Program-made: the position numbers and the translations under genes
Notes under the pieces: model-generated
The model's database searches: none
The model's input: only the letters and a program-made list of their open reading frames with translations
Told to the model about the DNA's origin: nothing
In this document: piece after piece, positions 18,401 to 26,965 of the stretch
Layout of the letters: the number at the start of each line of letters is the position of its first letter
Position numbering within the stretch: the stretch's first letter is position 1
Assembly: GCA_904420205.1 (NCBI GenBank)
Contig: CAJFUN010000039.1
Span: forward strand, 1 to 64,000
Direction: 5' to 3'
DNA: 64,000 bases
Source: Candidatus Parachristensenella avicola
Lineage (GTDB): Bacteria; Bacillota; Clostridia; Christensenellales; UMGS416

Positions 18401-18988
18401 TTGGAGCACTACTATACGTCGGACCCTGCCAGCGAGCACCGGGTTAGCCACGTCAGCGCTGTGCTCCGCGGCCGATCCCTCAGCTTTGTCACAGACTCAG
18501 GCGTATTCAGCCGCGAAGCGGTGGATTTTGGCACCCGGCTCATGGTGGAAACCCTTCCGCCCCTGTCGGGGCGCGTCCTGGATCTGGGCTGCGGCTGGGG
18601 CGCCCTTTCCTTGCCGCTGGCTTTGGCCTATCCAGGCCTGTCGCTGACCTGCGTGGATATAAACCGCCGGGCGCTGGCCCTCTGCCAGGAGAATGCTGTT
18701 CGTTTGGGTGTAAAGGCCGATATCTTAGAAAGCGACGGCTTCAGCGCCGTGACGGGCACCTTTGACGCCATTTTGACCAATCCGCCCATTCGGGCGGGTA
18801 AGTCCGTGTACTATCCTTGGTTTGAGCAAAGCTTTCATCATTTGGTTCCCGGCGGGCTTTTCGCCTGCGTGGTGCAGAAAAAGCAGGGGGCGCCTTCGGT
18901 AAAGAATGAACTGGTTCGGATCTACGGCGAGTGCCAAGTGATCGCTCGGGACGCCGGTTATTGGATCCTGACCGCGCAAAGGAGGTGA
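18401..18988 (+). CDS. RsmC-like class I SAM methyltransferase
   Basis: A 195-residue methyltransferase of the small-subunit (MTS) type related to the catalytic half of RsmC. SAM site VLDLGCGWGALSLPLA, then the acidic VDINRRAL loop and the NPPIRAG catalytic motif (NPPx) typical of N-methylation of guanine or adenine. RsmC-like single-domain proteins in Bacillota are annotated as 16S rRNA guanine methyltransferases; the exact target here is inferred. The start is taken as TTG 18401 because AAAGGAGGT lies 8 bases before it and the family usually begins with the following EHYYTSDP; an upstream ATG at 18368 has no ribosome site. The dtxR-like gene follows after 5 bases. Confidence 0.85.
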   Translation: MEHYYTSDPASEHRVSHVSAVLRGRSLSFVTDSGVFSREAVDFGTRLMVETLPPLSGRVLDLGCGWGALSLPLALAYPGLSLTCVDINRRALALCQENAVRLGVKADILESDGFSAVTGTFDAILTNPPIRAGKSVYYPWFEQSFHHLVPGGLFACVVQKKQGAPSVKNELVRIYGECQVIARDAGYWILTAQRR

Positions 18989-18993
18989 GCGGC

Positions 18994-19380
18994 ATGCAGC
19001 TATCCCCGTCCAACGAAGACTATTTGGAGGCTATCCATCAGCTGCTTAAGGAAGAGCCCCACGTCCATTCCGTGCAGGTGGCCCAGCGGCTGAAGGTATC
19101 TAAGCCTTCGGTCAATAAGGCCATGGGCGTGCTCAAGGAAGCGGGCCTGGTGGAGCAGGAACCCTATGGTACCCTTTGGCTGACCGAGGAGGGCGAGCGC
19201 ATCGCCCGTCAAGTCGCCTTCCGTCACAGCACCCTGAAGCACTTTTTAACGGATGTGCTGGGGATCGACGAGGCTACCGCCGAAACCGACGCTTGCCGTA
19301 TGGAACATGTCATCAGCAACACAACCTTGGCCAAATGGGTGGAATATATGGCCCGCCAGGAAAATGGCGAACAGCCGTGA
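18994..19380 (+). CDS. DtxR/MntR family metal-dependent repressor
   Basis: A 128-residue regulator. The winged helix occupies about residues 5-65 (VAQRLKVSKPSVNKAMGVL is the recognition region) and is followed by the dimer/metal domain. Ligand-like residues are visible: Asp and Glu in SPSNEDYLEAI, His in RHSTLKHFL, and Glu-His in DACRMEHVIS, the pattern of MntR-like manganese or iron sensors. There is no SH3-like third domain, as in MntR. ATG 18994 follows AAAGGAGGTGAGC. Its operon partner is the methyltransferase upstream. Its targets are not evident nearby; an iron-type importer lies 15 kb away. Confidence 0.88.
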   Translation: MQLSPSNEDYLEAIHQLLKEEPHVHSVQVAQRLKVSKPSVNKAMGVLKEAGLVEQEPYGTLWLTEEGERIARQVAFRHSTLKHFLTDVLGIDEATAETDACRMEHVISNTTLAKWVEYMARQENGEQP

Positions 19381-19398
19381 GCACCTGCCCTGCCCTAA

Positions 19399-19443
19399 AA
19401 GCCGCTCGCTCCATGGATAAACCATGGAGCGAGCGGCTTTCAA
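19399..19443. terminator. Bidirectional terminator between convergent genes
   Basis: A perfect 18-bp stem (19399-19416 with 19422-19439) with loop ATAAA, flanked by short A and T runs. It can serve dtxR on the plus strand and the gene ending at 19457 on the minus strand. Confidence 0.85.
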
Positions 19444-19456
19444 ATTTGGTTCCCTA

Positions 19457-19804
19457 TTATGGATAAAGATGAATAACCGCACCCTCTAAACTCACCGAAT
19501 CCAACTGAACCGTACAGGAAATCTTTGTTTCATCTATTATTAAATCAAATACGCCATCCTTTGTTTCCAGATACCCGAAGCTATAGGCCTGCTCCATTTC
19601 AAAGGTGATAACCTTTATGGCATGGTTCGCTTCTGTTACAGCGCCTACCTCCTGCAACGAACAAATGCAGTGCGGTTCGTCTATTACTTCACATAAGCGT
19701 GGATTCAAATCTTTTTCCATCATCGTAGTCAAATCAAAATACCCTCTCCCTGTTGCATACTCAACCGTTTCTAGCACCGCGCAATCGGAAAAATATGCAA
19801 ACAT
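19457..19804 (-). CDS. Hypothetical protein
   Basis: A 115-residue acidic soluble protein with no family I recognise. It has repeated beta-like segments (AIKVITFEMEQAYSFGYLE, VFDLIIDETKISCTV) and four or five cysteines scattered through the chain. No signal peptide or membrane span. The ribosome site before the ATG is weak (ATAGG). Composition is more AT-rich than the neighbours. It could be an immunity-like or accessory protein, but nothing in the sequence establishes that. Confidence 0.55.
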   Translation of the reverse strand: MFAYFSDCAVLETVEYATGRGYFDLTTMMEKDLNPRLCEVIDEPHCICSLQEVGAVTEANHAIKVITFEMEQAYSFGYLETKDGVFDLIIDETKISCTVQLDSVSLEGAVIHLYP

Positions 19805-19899
19805 AACCTATTCGATCATATGGGCTGCACCATATAGATCCATATCAAAAGGCGCTGCCCATCAACATTCATGGATCGTGGCTGTAAGCGCCTGCATTA

Positions 19900-20439
19900 T
19901 CATGATCTTGTCTTGATTCTCCTTTCCATCTCTGAAAGTTCAATCTCCACATATACATGGTCACAATAGGCAAGGCTGACCCGCAGGGGTCTGCATGATC
20001 CGTCAAAGGAAACCTGTATGCTGTCTCCCGGCGGCCCATAAACCATATAGGCCTGCTCACGGCTATCCAGCGGGACGGTTATCACGCTTACGGTAGCCTG
20101 CCTGCTCCAATATCCTTGGCCCCGCCCCCGATAGTTTCTATAGCGGTCGACCGCCATCTTCAAGCCCTGATAGGGCGTGCAAAGGCGCGCTTTGCTGTAT
20201 TCCTTGGTAATCTGGATACGCATACCATAAAGGCGCTGCATTTCCTCGGCAAAATACGGGCTATCCGGCATCATGGCAAGCGCCTGCGCCGCCCGGCCCA
20301 TGGGCTCGTGTATTTCCGCTTCCAAGATCGGCTCCAAAATTAGAGGCAGGCGATTCTCGCGATTCTGGACAAAGCATCTTAATAAAATCCCTGCCAGAAC
20401 CGCCAGCGTTACTGCGGTTTTCCACCCTTTCCTTCCCAT
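19900..20439 (-). CDS. Hypothetical membrane-anchored protein
   Basis: A 179-residue protein with one N-terminal hydrophobic segment (about residues 8-22, AVTLAVLAGILLRCF) after a Lys/Arg start, then a soluble domain expected outside the membrane. The rest shows alternating strands (VSVITVPLD, SIQVSFDG, VYVEIELSEME) and a GRGQGYW loop. I do not recognise the family. It follows the DUF4886 gene by 29 bases on the same strand, which suggests one operon. Confidence 0.6.
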   Translation of the reverse strand: MGRKGWKTAVTLAVLAGILLRCFVQNRENRLPLILEPILEAEIHEPMGRAAQALAMMPDSPYFAEEMQRLYGMRIQITKEYSKARLCTPYQGLKMAVDRYRNYRGRGQGYWSRQATVSVITVPLDSREQAYMVYGPPGDSIQVSFDGSCRPLRVSLAYCDHVYVEIELSEMERRIKTRS

Positions 20440-20468
20440 GCGCGTTGCCCTCCATCGTTTTCAGGCAG

Positions 20469-21221
20469 TTATCCCTGTCCTCCCGCACATACCTCATGCG
20501 CTGTGTCCCGGATCAGCGCCAGCAGGCCCTCATCCGCCTCCGTCAATGGGGTAAAGGCCGTCTCCCGCACATCCCTTCCCGTTAAGCGTTCATACCACAC
20601 AGCCGCCAGGGCGTACCGCCCGTATAGCAGATCCATATGGAATCCGTCGCGGCACAGGCTGCGCCCGCCATGGGCATAATCAAAGGGCTGCAGGGCACGC
20701 AAGCGCTGAATAACGGATCCGCAGGGGATGATCGGCGCGCCGATGGCCGAAGCCGCCTGCTGGTATGCGCTCTCCAGCGCATGAAACATGGCGGATTGGT
20801 TGTGCCCATACCGCGCAAAGGCCGGATGGCTGCTGTCCAGCTCATAGGCCCAAGTTTGATGCACCCACAACTGTGCCTGCGGCGCACGGGCGCGCACTTC
20901 TCCGGCCAGTAGGCCAATATATGGGAAATAGCTTTCCGGCTGGCCGCTGTCATGGCTAGCCTGCTGCAACGTTATCGCATCCCAGCCTCCCTCGTCCAGC
21001 GCATGGGCAAGGGAGGTCATTCGCCCCTCGCTTATGCCGTTGCGTTCCCGCTCATAGGCCTCCGCACCGCTTTGCATATTCTCCCAGTGGGTTGCCAGCG
21101 AGCAACCGCCGATATACAGATTGACCGCTTCCATTTCGACACCCCCGCTTGCAGCCAGCTGCACCAGGTATGCCATCGCGTCCTGCGAAAAGCTGTTGCC
21201 GATTGCCAATACCCTGAACAT
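20469..21221 (-). CDS. DUF4886 (SGNH-hydrolase-like) protein
   Basis: A 250-residue protein. It opens VLAIGNSFSQDAM, where GNSFS is the block I motif of DUF4886, an SGNH/GDSL-like fold with Ser as likely nucleophile (about residue 9). Other family blocks are WDAITLQQASHDSG, a VHQTWAY segment, and a late DGFHMDLLYGRY containing the expected Asp/His pair (DGFHM). Such proteins are predicted carbohydrate esterases or related hydrolases in glycan-use loci. No signal peptide, so cytoplasmic. CAGGAGGG precedes the ATG. Confidence 0.85.
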   Translation of the reverse strand: MFRVLAIGNSFSQDAMAYLVQLAASGGVEMEAVNLYIGGCSLATHWENMQSGAEAYERERNGISEGRMTSLAHALDEGGWDAITLQQASHDSGQPESYFPYIGLLAGEVRARAPQAQLWVHQTWAYELDSSHPAFARYGHNQSAMFHALESAYQQAASAIGAPIIPCGSVIQRLRALQPFDYAHGGRSLCRDGFHMDLLYGRYALAAVWYERLTGRDVRETAFTPLTEADEGLLALIRDTAHEVCAGGQG

Positions 21222-21260
21222 TTTTACCCTCCTGATTGCCCGGTAACATTTCCTTTTTTT

Positions 21261-21269
21261 ATTATACCA
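21261..21269 (-). promoter_or_regulatory. Extended -10 promoter of the DUF4886 gene
   Basis: On the minus strand TGGTATAAT, an extended -10, about 40 bases before the ATG. No good -35 was found. Confidence 0.55.
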
Positions 21270-21370
21270 TGCAATGCCGCCGGGTACATCTAATCCTTGC
21301 TCAATTCTCGGCGCACGCTTTCTTGGCAGGCCAAGTTGTGGTAAGATAGCGGTAGGAGGTAGCCGCCCGT

Positions 21371-22807
21371 ATGTTAAGCATTTTTCAACCCACCTATTTA
21401 TCCACGCCGGTGGAGAACCTGTTTATTGAGGAATTCATGGTAAAAGCGCCCGGCGAGTTTGTTAAGGTCTATCTATACGGCCTGCGTTTTGCCTTCTTCC
21501 CCATGGAGGGCAGCCAGCTGACCTGCGAGGATTTCGCCAAAGCCTTGCACATTGAGCCGGATGTAGTGATCAACGCTTTCTGTTACTGGGACCGGGCGGG
21601 CATCGTGCAGCTGGTTAGTCAAGAGCCGCTCAGCGTGCAATACCTCCCGGTGCAGCAGGGATTCCAGAACCGGGTTGAACATCGGGAGCTCTACCGGTAT
21701 CAGGAACTGAACCAGAACCTGCAGGCGGTCGTAGGCGCGCAGCGGCTCATCACCCATGAGGATTTTCAAATGGTCTACGAGTGGGTGGAACAGCTGGGGG
21801 TAGAGCCCGACGCTATCCCGCTTTTGGTGGAATTCTTCATGGATTCCAAGCATAATCGCAAGCTTTCCTTCGCATATATGGATAAAGCCATCCGCGGCCT
21901 GGTAGAAGAGAAAAAAATCACCACCCTGCAGCAGGCGGAGCAATACATCCATGGCGAAACCCTGTGCCGCCCAGCCCGCGACGTGCTAGCGCTTTGGAAT
22001 ATCCACCGTAACGCCACATTGGAGGAAGGCTCCCTCTGGGCGAAATGGACCCGCGAAATGAAATTCGACCGGCAGGGAATCCTGCTGGCTGCTAAGCATA
22101 TGTCCCATGTTGCCAATCCTAACTTCCGCTATTTAGACCGGATGCTGGAAACGCTTCATCAGCAGGGAATCACCCGCACAGCGGATATCCGGCAGTATTA
22201 TCTAAGGCAGGATGAAGAGTCCGACCGGCTCGCCCCCATTCTGCGTAGTCTGGGATACCGCGGCGCACATAGCCCGCAGATCCGCGAAATGGCCCGGGAA
22301 TGGTTTGCTTTAGGCTTTTCCCAGGGAGCGCTGGAGAAACTGGCTGCCTCCCTCTCCCGGGAGGGGCGCAACCGGCCGGAGGATTTGGATGCGCTGGTAC
22401 GGCGGCAGGGGAAAGCCGGCGCGGTGTCCGACGAAGCAGTGGACCGGCTTTTGGCCGATGCGGCCGAATCCCGCGCCGCCTTCTCCGAGCTGCTAGCCGC
22501 CTGGGGCGACGACCGGGCCCCTACGGCCCGGGAGCGCCGCGCCTGGAGCCGCTGGCGGGAGGCTGGCCATAGCCCTGAGTTGATCGCCCTGGCTGCCGAA
22601 TTTTCGCAAAGCGCCCAGGACAGGGTGCGGTATATGAGCGCCATCCTGGCCCGCTGGAAGGAAGAGGGGATCGCCACGCCGGAGGCTGCGCGCGCCGGCT
22701 ATGGCCCATCCCGTTCCGGCGCCGCCGGCTCCGGGAAGCTGGAGTTTGAGCGGGACGCTTCAGCCTATGACCAATACTTTGACGATGAGGAGGATCGCCT
22801 GCCATGA
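21371..22807 (+). CDS. dnaD: DnaD-domain primosome protein
   Basis: A 478-residue protein of the DnaD/DnaB-like type of Bacillota. An N-terminal winged-helix region (about 1-120: FMVKAPGEFVKVYLYGLR, CEDFAKALHIEPDVVINAF) is followed by two DnaD C-terminal-type segments (around 125-215 and 220-280) with the YIHG/YDKA-like helices, e.g. EDFQMVYEWVEQLGV and AKWTREMKFDRQGILLAAKH. The C-terminal third is Arg/Ala-rich and variable. It overlaps the next gene, an AAA+ helicase loader, by ATGA, matching the DnaD/DnaB-DnaI partnership in primosome assembly at the origin and at restart sites. GGAGGTAG precedes the ATG. Confidence 0.87.
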   Translation: MLSIFQPTYLSTPVENLFIEEFMVKAPGEFVKVYLYGLRFAFFPMEGSQLTCEDFAKALHIEPDVVINAFCYWDRAGIVQLVSQEPLSVQYLPVQQGFQNRVEHRELYRYQELNQNLQAVVGAQRLITHEDFQMVYEWVEQLGVEPDAIPLLVEFFMDSKHNRKLSFAYMDKAIRGLVEEKKITTLQQAEQYIHGETLCRPARDVLALWNIHRNATLEEGSLWAKWTREMKFDRQGILLAAKHMSHVANPNFRYLDRMLETLHQQGITRTADIRQYYLRQDEESDRLAPILRSLGYRGAHSPQIREMAREWFALGFSQGALEKLAASLSREGRNRPEDLDALVRRQGKAGAVSDEAVDRLLADAAESRAAFSELLAAWGDDRAPTARERRAWSRWREAGHSPELIALAAEFSQSAQDRVRYMSAILARWKEEGIATPEAARAGYGPSRSGAAGSGKLEFERDASAYDQYFDDEEDRLP

Positions 22808-23766
22808 CCCGGGGACAAATTCTGGAGCAAATTGCCGCCCAACGGCGTAACCGCCGGATCGCAGGGGGAGCCGCGGCTTATGAGGCGATGAAGCGTTATG
22901 TATTTGCCCATCCCGCCCTGCGTGATAAGTGGTCGGATTGGGTTTCGGAGAACATGGCCGCCGCCCGGGCCGCCGCGCAAGGCGAGCCTGCCGGGCGGCG
23001 CGAGGCTGGCGCGGCCTTTCACCGTGCGCTAGCCGATACATTGGCGCGGGAAGGGCTTGACGGTGAAACCTTTGCCTACCGCCCGCTATGTTCCCGTTGC
23101 GGCGATCTCGGCATGATCGGGGAAGGCGCGCAGCGCTACTGCAGCTGTGTGCTGAACGCCGCGGCGCTTACGTTGCGGGAAGCCACCGGGATTCGCGAGG
23201 ATTTCACCTTTGAGCGCTTCGATCTTTCCATCTTTCCCGAAGAACCCCTTCCGACCATGCAGGGCACCCAGCGGGAGCTGATGCAGGCGCGGCGGGACCA
23301 GTGCCTGGCTTTTGCCGAGGCTTTCCCCGGCGGCGAAGGCCGCTCGCTGCTGCTTACTGGCGGCACCGGCCTGGGCAAGACCTACCTGATGCATGCCATT
23401 GCCAACGCTTTGGTCGACCGGGGCTTTACCGTCATGATGGCGACAGCCTACCAGCTGGTGCGCGCCAGCCTCGACCGGCAGGAAGGCCCCAACTCGCTGG
23501 CGCTTTACAACGATGCCGACCTTCTTTTAATCGACGATTTGGGCAGCGAACCGCTCTATCAGAAGATCACCATCGAGACGCTCTTCGCATTGATTAACGA
23601 CCGCATGGCCCGCCTCCAGCCCATGGTTTTTTCCACCAATCTTACGCCCTCTGAGCTGCATGATCGCTATGGCGCCCGAATGGCCTCCCGCCTTATGGAC
23701 CGCAGCGTTGTCCGTGTGCTTCGTCTGGAGGGGCGCGACGTGCGCCTTCAGCGAAAAAAAGGATAA
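22804..23766 (+). CDS. DnaC/DnaI-like helicase loader, AAA+ ATPase
   Basis: A 320-residue ATPase that should load the replicative helicase. N-terminal part (1-90) is helical; a zinc-binding cluster follows with Cys96, Cys99, Cys113 and Cys115 (CSRCG and YCSC). Walker A is GGTGLGKT (186-193), Walker B LLLIDDLG (Asp244, Asp245), and sensor-type residues occur in MVFSTNLTP; ARMASRLMDRS carries the likely arginine finger. This layout is that of the Bacillota DnaI and DnaC-like proteins. It overlaps dnaD by four bases and ends before a strong terminator. Confidence 0.9.
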   Translation: MTRGQILEQIAAQRRNRRIAGGAAAYEAMKRYVFAHPALRDKWSDWVSENMAAARAAAQGEPAGRREAGAAFHRALADTLAREGLDGETFAYRPLCSRCGDLGMIGEGAQRYCSCVLNAAALTLREATGIREDFTFERFDLSIFPEEPLPTMQGTQRELMQARRDQCLAFAEAFPGGEGRSLLLTGGTGLGKTYLMHAIANALVDRGFTVMMATAYQLVRASLDRQEGPNSLALYNDADLLLIDDLGSEPLYQKITIETLFALINDRMARLQPMVFSTNLTPSELHDRYGARMASRLMDRSVVRVLRLEGRDVRLQRKKG

Positions 23767-23800
23767 TCCCACGTTTGGCTGTCGCCTTCTATGTATACCG

Positions 23801-23840
23801 AAAACCGCCGCTAAAGCTTACGTTCAGCGGCGGTTTTCTT
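23801..23840 (+). terminator. Intrinsic terminator after dnaD operon
   Basis: 12-bp stem AAAACCGCCGCT/AGCGGCGGTTTT (23801-23812 with 23826-23837) followed by TCTT. Confidence 0.85.
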
Positions 23841-23915
23841 ATAGTGAAAGAAGCGTATGATCAGCAAACTTTACCAGCGTTTCAATCGTGTTATCGATAA
23901 AGGAGGTGAAGCCTG

Positions 23916-24464
23916 ATGGAAAATCTATCGGCCCTGCGTGCCGGGCCCGTCGAGAAGATACGGTCCCGGGGCCGAACCATGGAGGAGGTCGAAACGATCT
24001 ATCATCGCCATGTCGGGACGGTTTACGGGGTCTGCTTTGCGCTGATGGGCAATCGCTCCGACGCCGAGGATGCCGTGCAGGCCGTATTCGTTAAGCTGAT
24101 GAAGGATCGGACACCCTTCTCCGATTCCGAACACGAAAAGGCATGGCTGATTACAACCGCCCGGAACCATTGCAGGGATATGCACCGGCAGTGGTGGCGC
24201 CGGAAGACGACGGGGCTTTCGGAGCAAGCCAGCGCGGCTTCCAGCGCCGCTTATGAGCCCGGCATATTAGCCGCAGCGTTTATGGCGCTACCGCCGAATC
24301 AGCGCATACTGCTGTATCTGCATTACTACGAGGGATATAAACTCAGCGAAATTGCGGCCATGCTTCGACTGAATCTTAACACGGTTAAAACGCGTATCCG
24401 CTGTGCCCGGCAGCGTCTCAGACTTGAATTGGAGGAGGATTCCGATGACGAAGAACGTACTTAA
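23916..24464 (+). CDS. ECF-type RNA polymerase sigma factor
   Basis: A 182-residue sigma-70 family factor of the extracytoplasmic-function group. Region 2 lies at about 23-90 (YHRHVGTVYGVCFALMG, DAEDAVQAVFVKLM, AWLITTARNHCRD). Region 4 is at about 120-175 (ALPPNQRILLYLHYYEGYKLSEIAAML, NTVKTRIRCARQRLR). AAAGGAGGTGA precedes the ATG. Its 3' end overlaps the start of the membrane protein that follows, a usual arrangement for a sigma factor and its anti-sigma. Confidence 0.93.
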   Translation: MENLSALRAGPVEKIRSRGRTMEEVETIYHRHVGTVYGVCFALMGNRSDAEDAVQAVFVKLMKDRTPFSDSEHEKAWLITTARNHCRDMHRQWWRRKTTGLSEQASAASSAAYEPGILAAAFMALPPNQRILLYLHYYEGYKLSEIAAMLRLNLNTVKTRIRCARQRLRLELEEDSDDEERT

Positions 24465-25326
24465 CGCAGCCTTCCACCCCATGAAGCCCGATGCCCAGCA
24501 AAAAGAGCGGATGCTGGCGGCCATACGCCGCGCCGGTCAGCCTCAAGCCGGGCGGGAACGCCGTCCCATCGGACGGATGCTGGGCCTTCGTATGGCGGCC
24601 GCTTGCCTGCTGCTGGCCGCCGCCTTGATAGTGGGTTTAATCTTCACGGATGCGCCCACCGCCTTTGCCCTCTCCGTCGGCGTCCCCGACGGCAGTTCCG
24701 CCACGCTAATCGACCCGGAAGACGGCGGAAGCCGCCCATCGATCAGCTATGTGGATAGTGGGCCGGAGCTTCGCTTTTCCATCACCGGCGAGGATATCGC
24801 AAAGGTGGAGATCACCTGTGAGCAGGAATCGGTCAAAGCCAAGGATTGGACTAAAACGCTGGACGAGCGGTACTGGAACCCTGATCTGTATTATAAGCAG
24901 ACGGAGATTGACGGCGTCGTCTATCAATACGTACCTGCTCAAAGCGGCTATGCGCCTCGTTTAGAGATTACCTTCCCGAAGGGTTTCACCCAATACGATA
25001 AGGTCTGGTATACCTGGTATGGCTGGAATCTGCGCAACTGGGCCTCACAGCAAAATTACGCCCATATCCAAGGCTACGATCCTGATGCGGAAAAGCGGCT
25101 GGAAAACGCCTCGGAGGAAGAAAAGCTGGCGATTGCCAGCGGCGGCGGCAGCACCTCGGCCGCCGGCCATATCCTGCTGGATGGTTATCCGGAGGAGAAA
25201 TTGACCGATCATCTGACCATTACCATTACCGATCGGCAAGGCCGTACGGTTACCCAGACCATGACAATCCAGATCAGTAACAACACGCTGGGGCAAACGG
25301 TCGTAACGGCCGACATGGGAAACTAA
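24445..25326 (+). CDS. Membrane-anchored putative anti-sigma factor
   Basis: A 293-residue single-pass membrane protein starting at ATG 24445, inside the sigma gene, behind GGAGGAGG. The N-terminal 40 residues are cytoplasmic (PMKPDAQQKERMLAAI recalls the anti-sigma domain of RsgI/DUF4179-like proteins). A transmembrane segment follows at about 49-66 (AACLLLAAALIVGLIF), then a 220-residue external beta-rich domain with paired Tyr/Trp (WYTWYGWNLRNW). By context it should hold the upstream ECF sigma at the membrane and sense an external cue. No zinc-type HxxxCxxC motif is present. Confidence 0.78.
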   Translation: MTKNVLNAAFHPMKPDAQQKERMLAAIRRAGQPQAGRERRPIGRMLGLRMAAACLLLAAALIVGLIFTDAPTAFALSVGVPDGSSATLIDPEDGGSRPSISYVDSGPELRFSITGEDIAKVEITCEQESVKAKDWTKTLDERYWNPDLYYKQTEIDGVVYQYVPAQSGYAPRLEITFPKGFTQYDKVWYTWYGWNLRNWASQQNYAHIQGYDPDAEKRLENASEEEKLAIASGGGSTSAAGHILLDGYPEEKLTDHLTITITDRQGRTVTQTMTIQISNNTLGQTVVTADMGN

Positions 25327-25360
25327 CACGCCCCTTTCTTCCTCTCCAGAGGATAGCCGC

Positions 25361-25397
25361 AAAAAAGAGCCAGGTCGTAGCAACTTGGCTCTTTTCT
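25361..25397. terminator. Bidirectional terminator
   Basis: 11-bp stem AAGAGCCAGGT/ACTTGGCTCTT (one G-U pair) with A and T runs on either side, between the convergent anti-sigma and MATE genes. Confidence 0.85.
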
Positions 25398-25401
25398 CAT
25401 G

Positions 25402-26787
25402 CTAGATCGCCGTCTGGAGCGTTCCCTCACGGATCTGGCGGTTTAACTTTTTCTTCACGTAAATATACGTGATCAAGTGCATGGCTGCGGTGATAATCCA
25501 GGAAATCGGATAGGAGAGATATAAGGTAGTCAGGTCATGATGCCATGCGAAAATCGTATAGATCCATAGAATACGCAGGCCACAGGCGCCGGCCAGCGAC
25601 ACGATCATGGGCACCACGGAATAACCCAGACCCCGGAGCACACCCACCAGCATATCCATAAGCCCGCAGGTGAAATAAGTCGTGCAAATGATCTCCATTC
25701 GCAGCATGCCCATCCGGATTACCTCCGGGTCAGAGGAATAGACGCCCAACAGCTGCGGCGCAAAGAGATATGCCAGCCAACCGATAACCAAACCGATGGT
25801 CGTAACGCTAAGCGCGCAAAGCCCTGCGATGCGGTTGATCCGTTCATATCGCTTCGCGCCCATATTCTGGCTTGTAAAGGTCACGGCAGCCTGATAAATG
25901 GCGTTCATGGAGGTATAAACAAACCCTTCAATATTGGCGGCAGCGGCGTTGCCCGCCATAACCACGGATCCAAAGGAATTGATAGCTGACTGAATCAACA
26001 CATTCGATATCGAAAACAGCGATCCCTGCAGGCCTGCAGGCAAGCCGATGCGGATCATGCTTAGCAGCTTATCTTTCTTGACCGTAAGCCGTTTAATATT
26101 CAGATGGATCGATCCGCTGGAATGCATAAGGCAGTACAGCACCATCGCGGCCGACAGATATTGGCTGATGACGGTCGGCCATGCCACACCGTCTACGCCC
26201 ATACCAAATACGATAACAAAAAGCAGGTTAAAGCATACGTTCACCAGGCCCGATATGGTCAAAAAGTACAGCGGGCGGCGGGTATCCCCGATGGCCCGAA
26301 GCACGCTGGCGCCAAAGTTATACAGCATAAAGGCCGGCATGCCCACAAAGTAAATGCGCATATACAGCGTCGCATGATCCAGCACATCGTCGGGCGAGCC
26401 CATGAGGCGCAACAGGGGCTTGGCCATCACGATGCCAAATACGCCCAAAATAACGCCGCTGATACCGGCTACCGCAATTGACGTATGCACAGCCTCGCTG
26501 ACATCCTTATGGGCGTTCGCGCCATAATACTGCGCCACCATTACGCTGGTACCAACGGATAGCCCAATAAACAGATTAGTAATCAGGTTAATCAATGAGC
26601 CGGTAGAGCCCACCGCGGCCAGCGCCACGCTGCCTACATACTGGCCCACCACCACGATGTCCGCCGCATTATACAGCAACTGCAGGATGCCCGTAAGCAT
26701 CAGGGGAAAGGAAAATGCCAAAATTTTCGACAGCAGCGGCCCGTTGCACATGTCCATTTCGTAGCTTTTCGATCGTCTTCCAAACAT
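25402..26787 (-). CDS. MATE family efflux transporter
   Basis: A 461-residue polytopic membrane protein with about 12 hydrophobic segments in two repeats. Family features include the opening PLLSKILAFSFPLMLTGIL, YNAADIVVVGQYVG, and FVYTSMNAIYQAAVTFTSQN in the second half. These are Na+- or H+-coupled exporters of drugs or metabolites; the substrate is not predictable here. ATG 26787 is preferred to TTG 26790. The gene has an unusual leader that can fold into a hairpin (see regulatory entry) and is transcribed from an extended -10 promoter. Confidence 0.92.
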   Translation of the reverse strand: MFGRRSKSYEMDMCNGPLLSKILAFSFPLMLTGILQLLYNAADIVVVGQYVGSVALAAVGSTGSLINLITNLFIGLSVGTSVMVAQYYGANAHKDVSEAVHTSIAVAGISGVILGVFGIVMAKPLLRLMGSPDDVLDHATLYMRIYFVGMPAFMLYNFGASVLRAIGDTRRPLYFLTISGLVNVCFNLLFVIVFGMGVDGVAWPTVISQYLSAAMVLYCLMHSSGSIHLNIKRLTVKKDKLLSMIRIGLPAGLQGSLFSISNVLIQSAINSFGSVVMAGNAAAANIEGFVYTSMNAIYQAAVTFTSQNMGAKRYERINRIAGLCALSVTTIGLVIGWLAYLFAPQLLGVYSSDPEVIRMGMLRMEIICTTYFTCGLMDMLVGVLRGLGYSVVPMIVSLAGACGLRILWIYTIFAWHHDLTTLYLSYPISWIITAAMHLITYIYVKKKLNRQIREGTLQTAI

Positions 26788-26806
26788 CAATACTATCTCC
26801 GGATTC

Positions 26807-26843
26807 TTGCAGTAAAAATGCCCTTTTCAGGGCGATGCTGCAA
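26807..26843 (-). promoter_or_regulatory. Leader hairpin upstream of MATE gene, possible attenuator
   Basis: On the minus strand the leader has arms TTGCAG and CTGCAA enclosing a smaller stem GCCCT/AGGGC with a four-base loop, followed by ATTTTTA. The inner stem with its T run resembles a small terminator and the outer arms would extend it. Confidence 0.45.
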
Positions 26844-26854
26844 AATTTTATTTC

Positions 26855-26863
26855 ATTATACCA
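26855..26863 (-). promoter_or_regulatory. Extended -10 promoter of MATE gene
   Basis: On the minus strand TGGTATAAT, about 68 bases before the ATG; the -35 is weak. Confidence 0.55.
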
Positions 26864-26919
26864 CATTTTACAGGAAAATCGCATGGCAGCAAGATTTTTT
26901 TGACCTTTTATGCAAAGGC

Positions 26920-26957
26920 AACGGGCGGACCCTGCGCCATATGCAGGTCCGCCCGTT
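26920..26957. terminator. Terminator-like hairpin after URO-D-like gene
   Basis: A long stem (CGGGCGGAC with GTCCGCCCG plus inner CTGC/GCAG) just beyond the stop at 26966. The T run is better on the plus strand (GCGTTTTTA), so direction is not certain. Confidence 0.6.
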
Positions 26958-26965
26958 TCGCGTTT

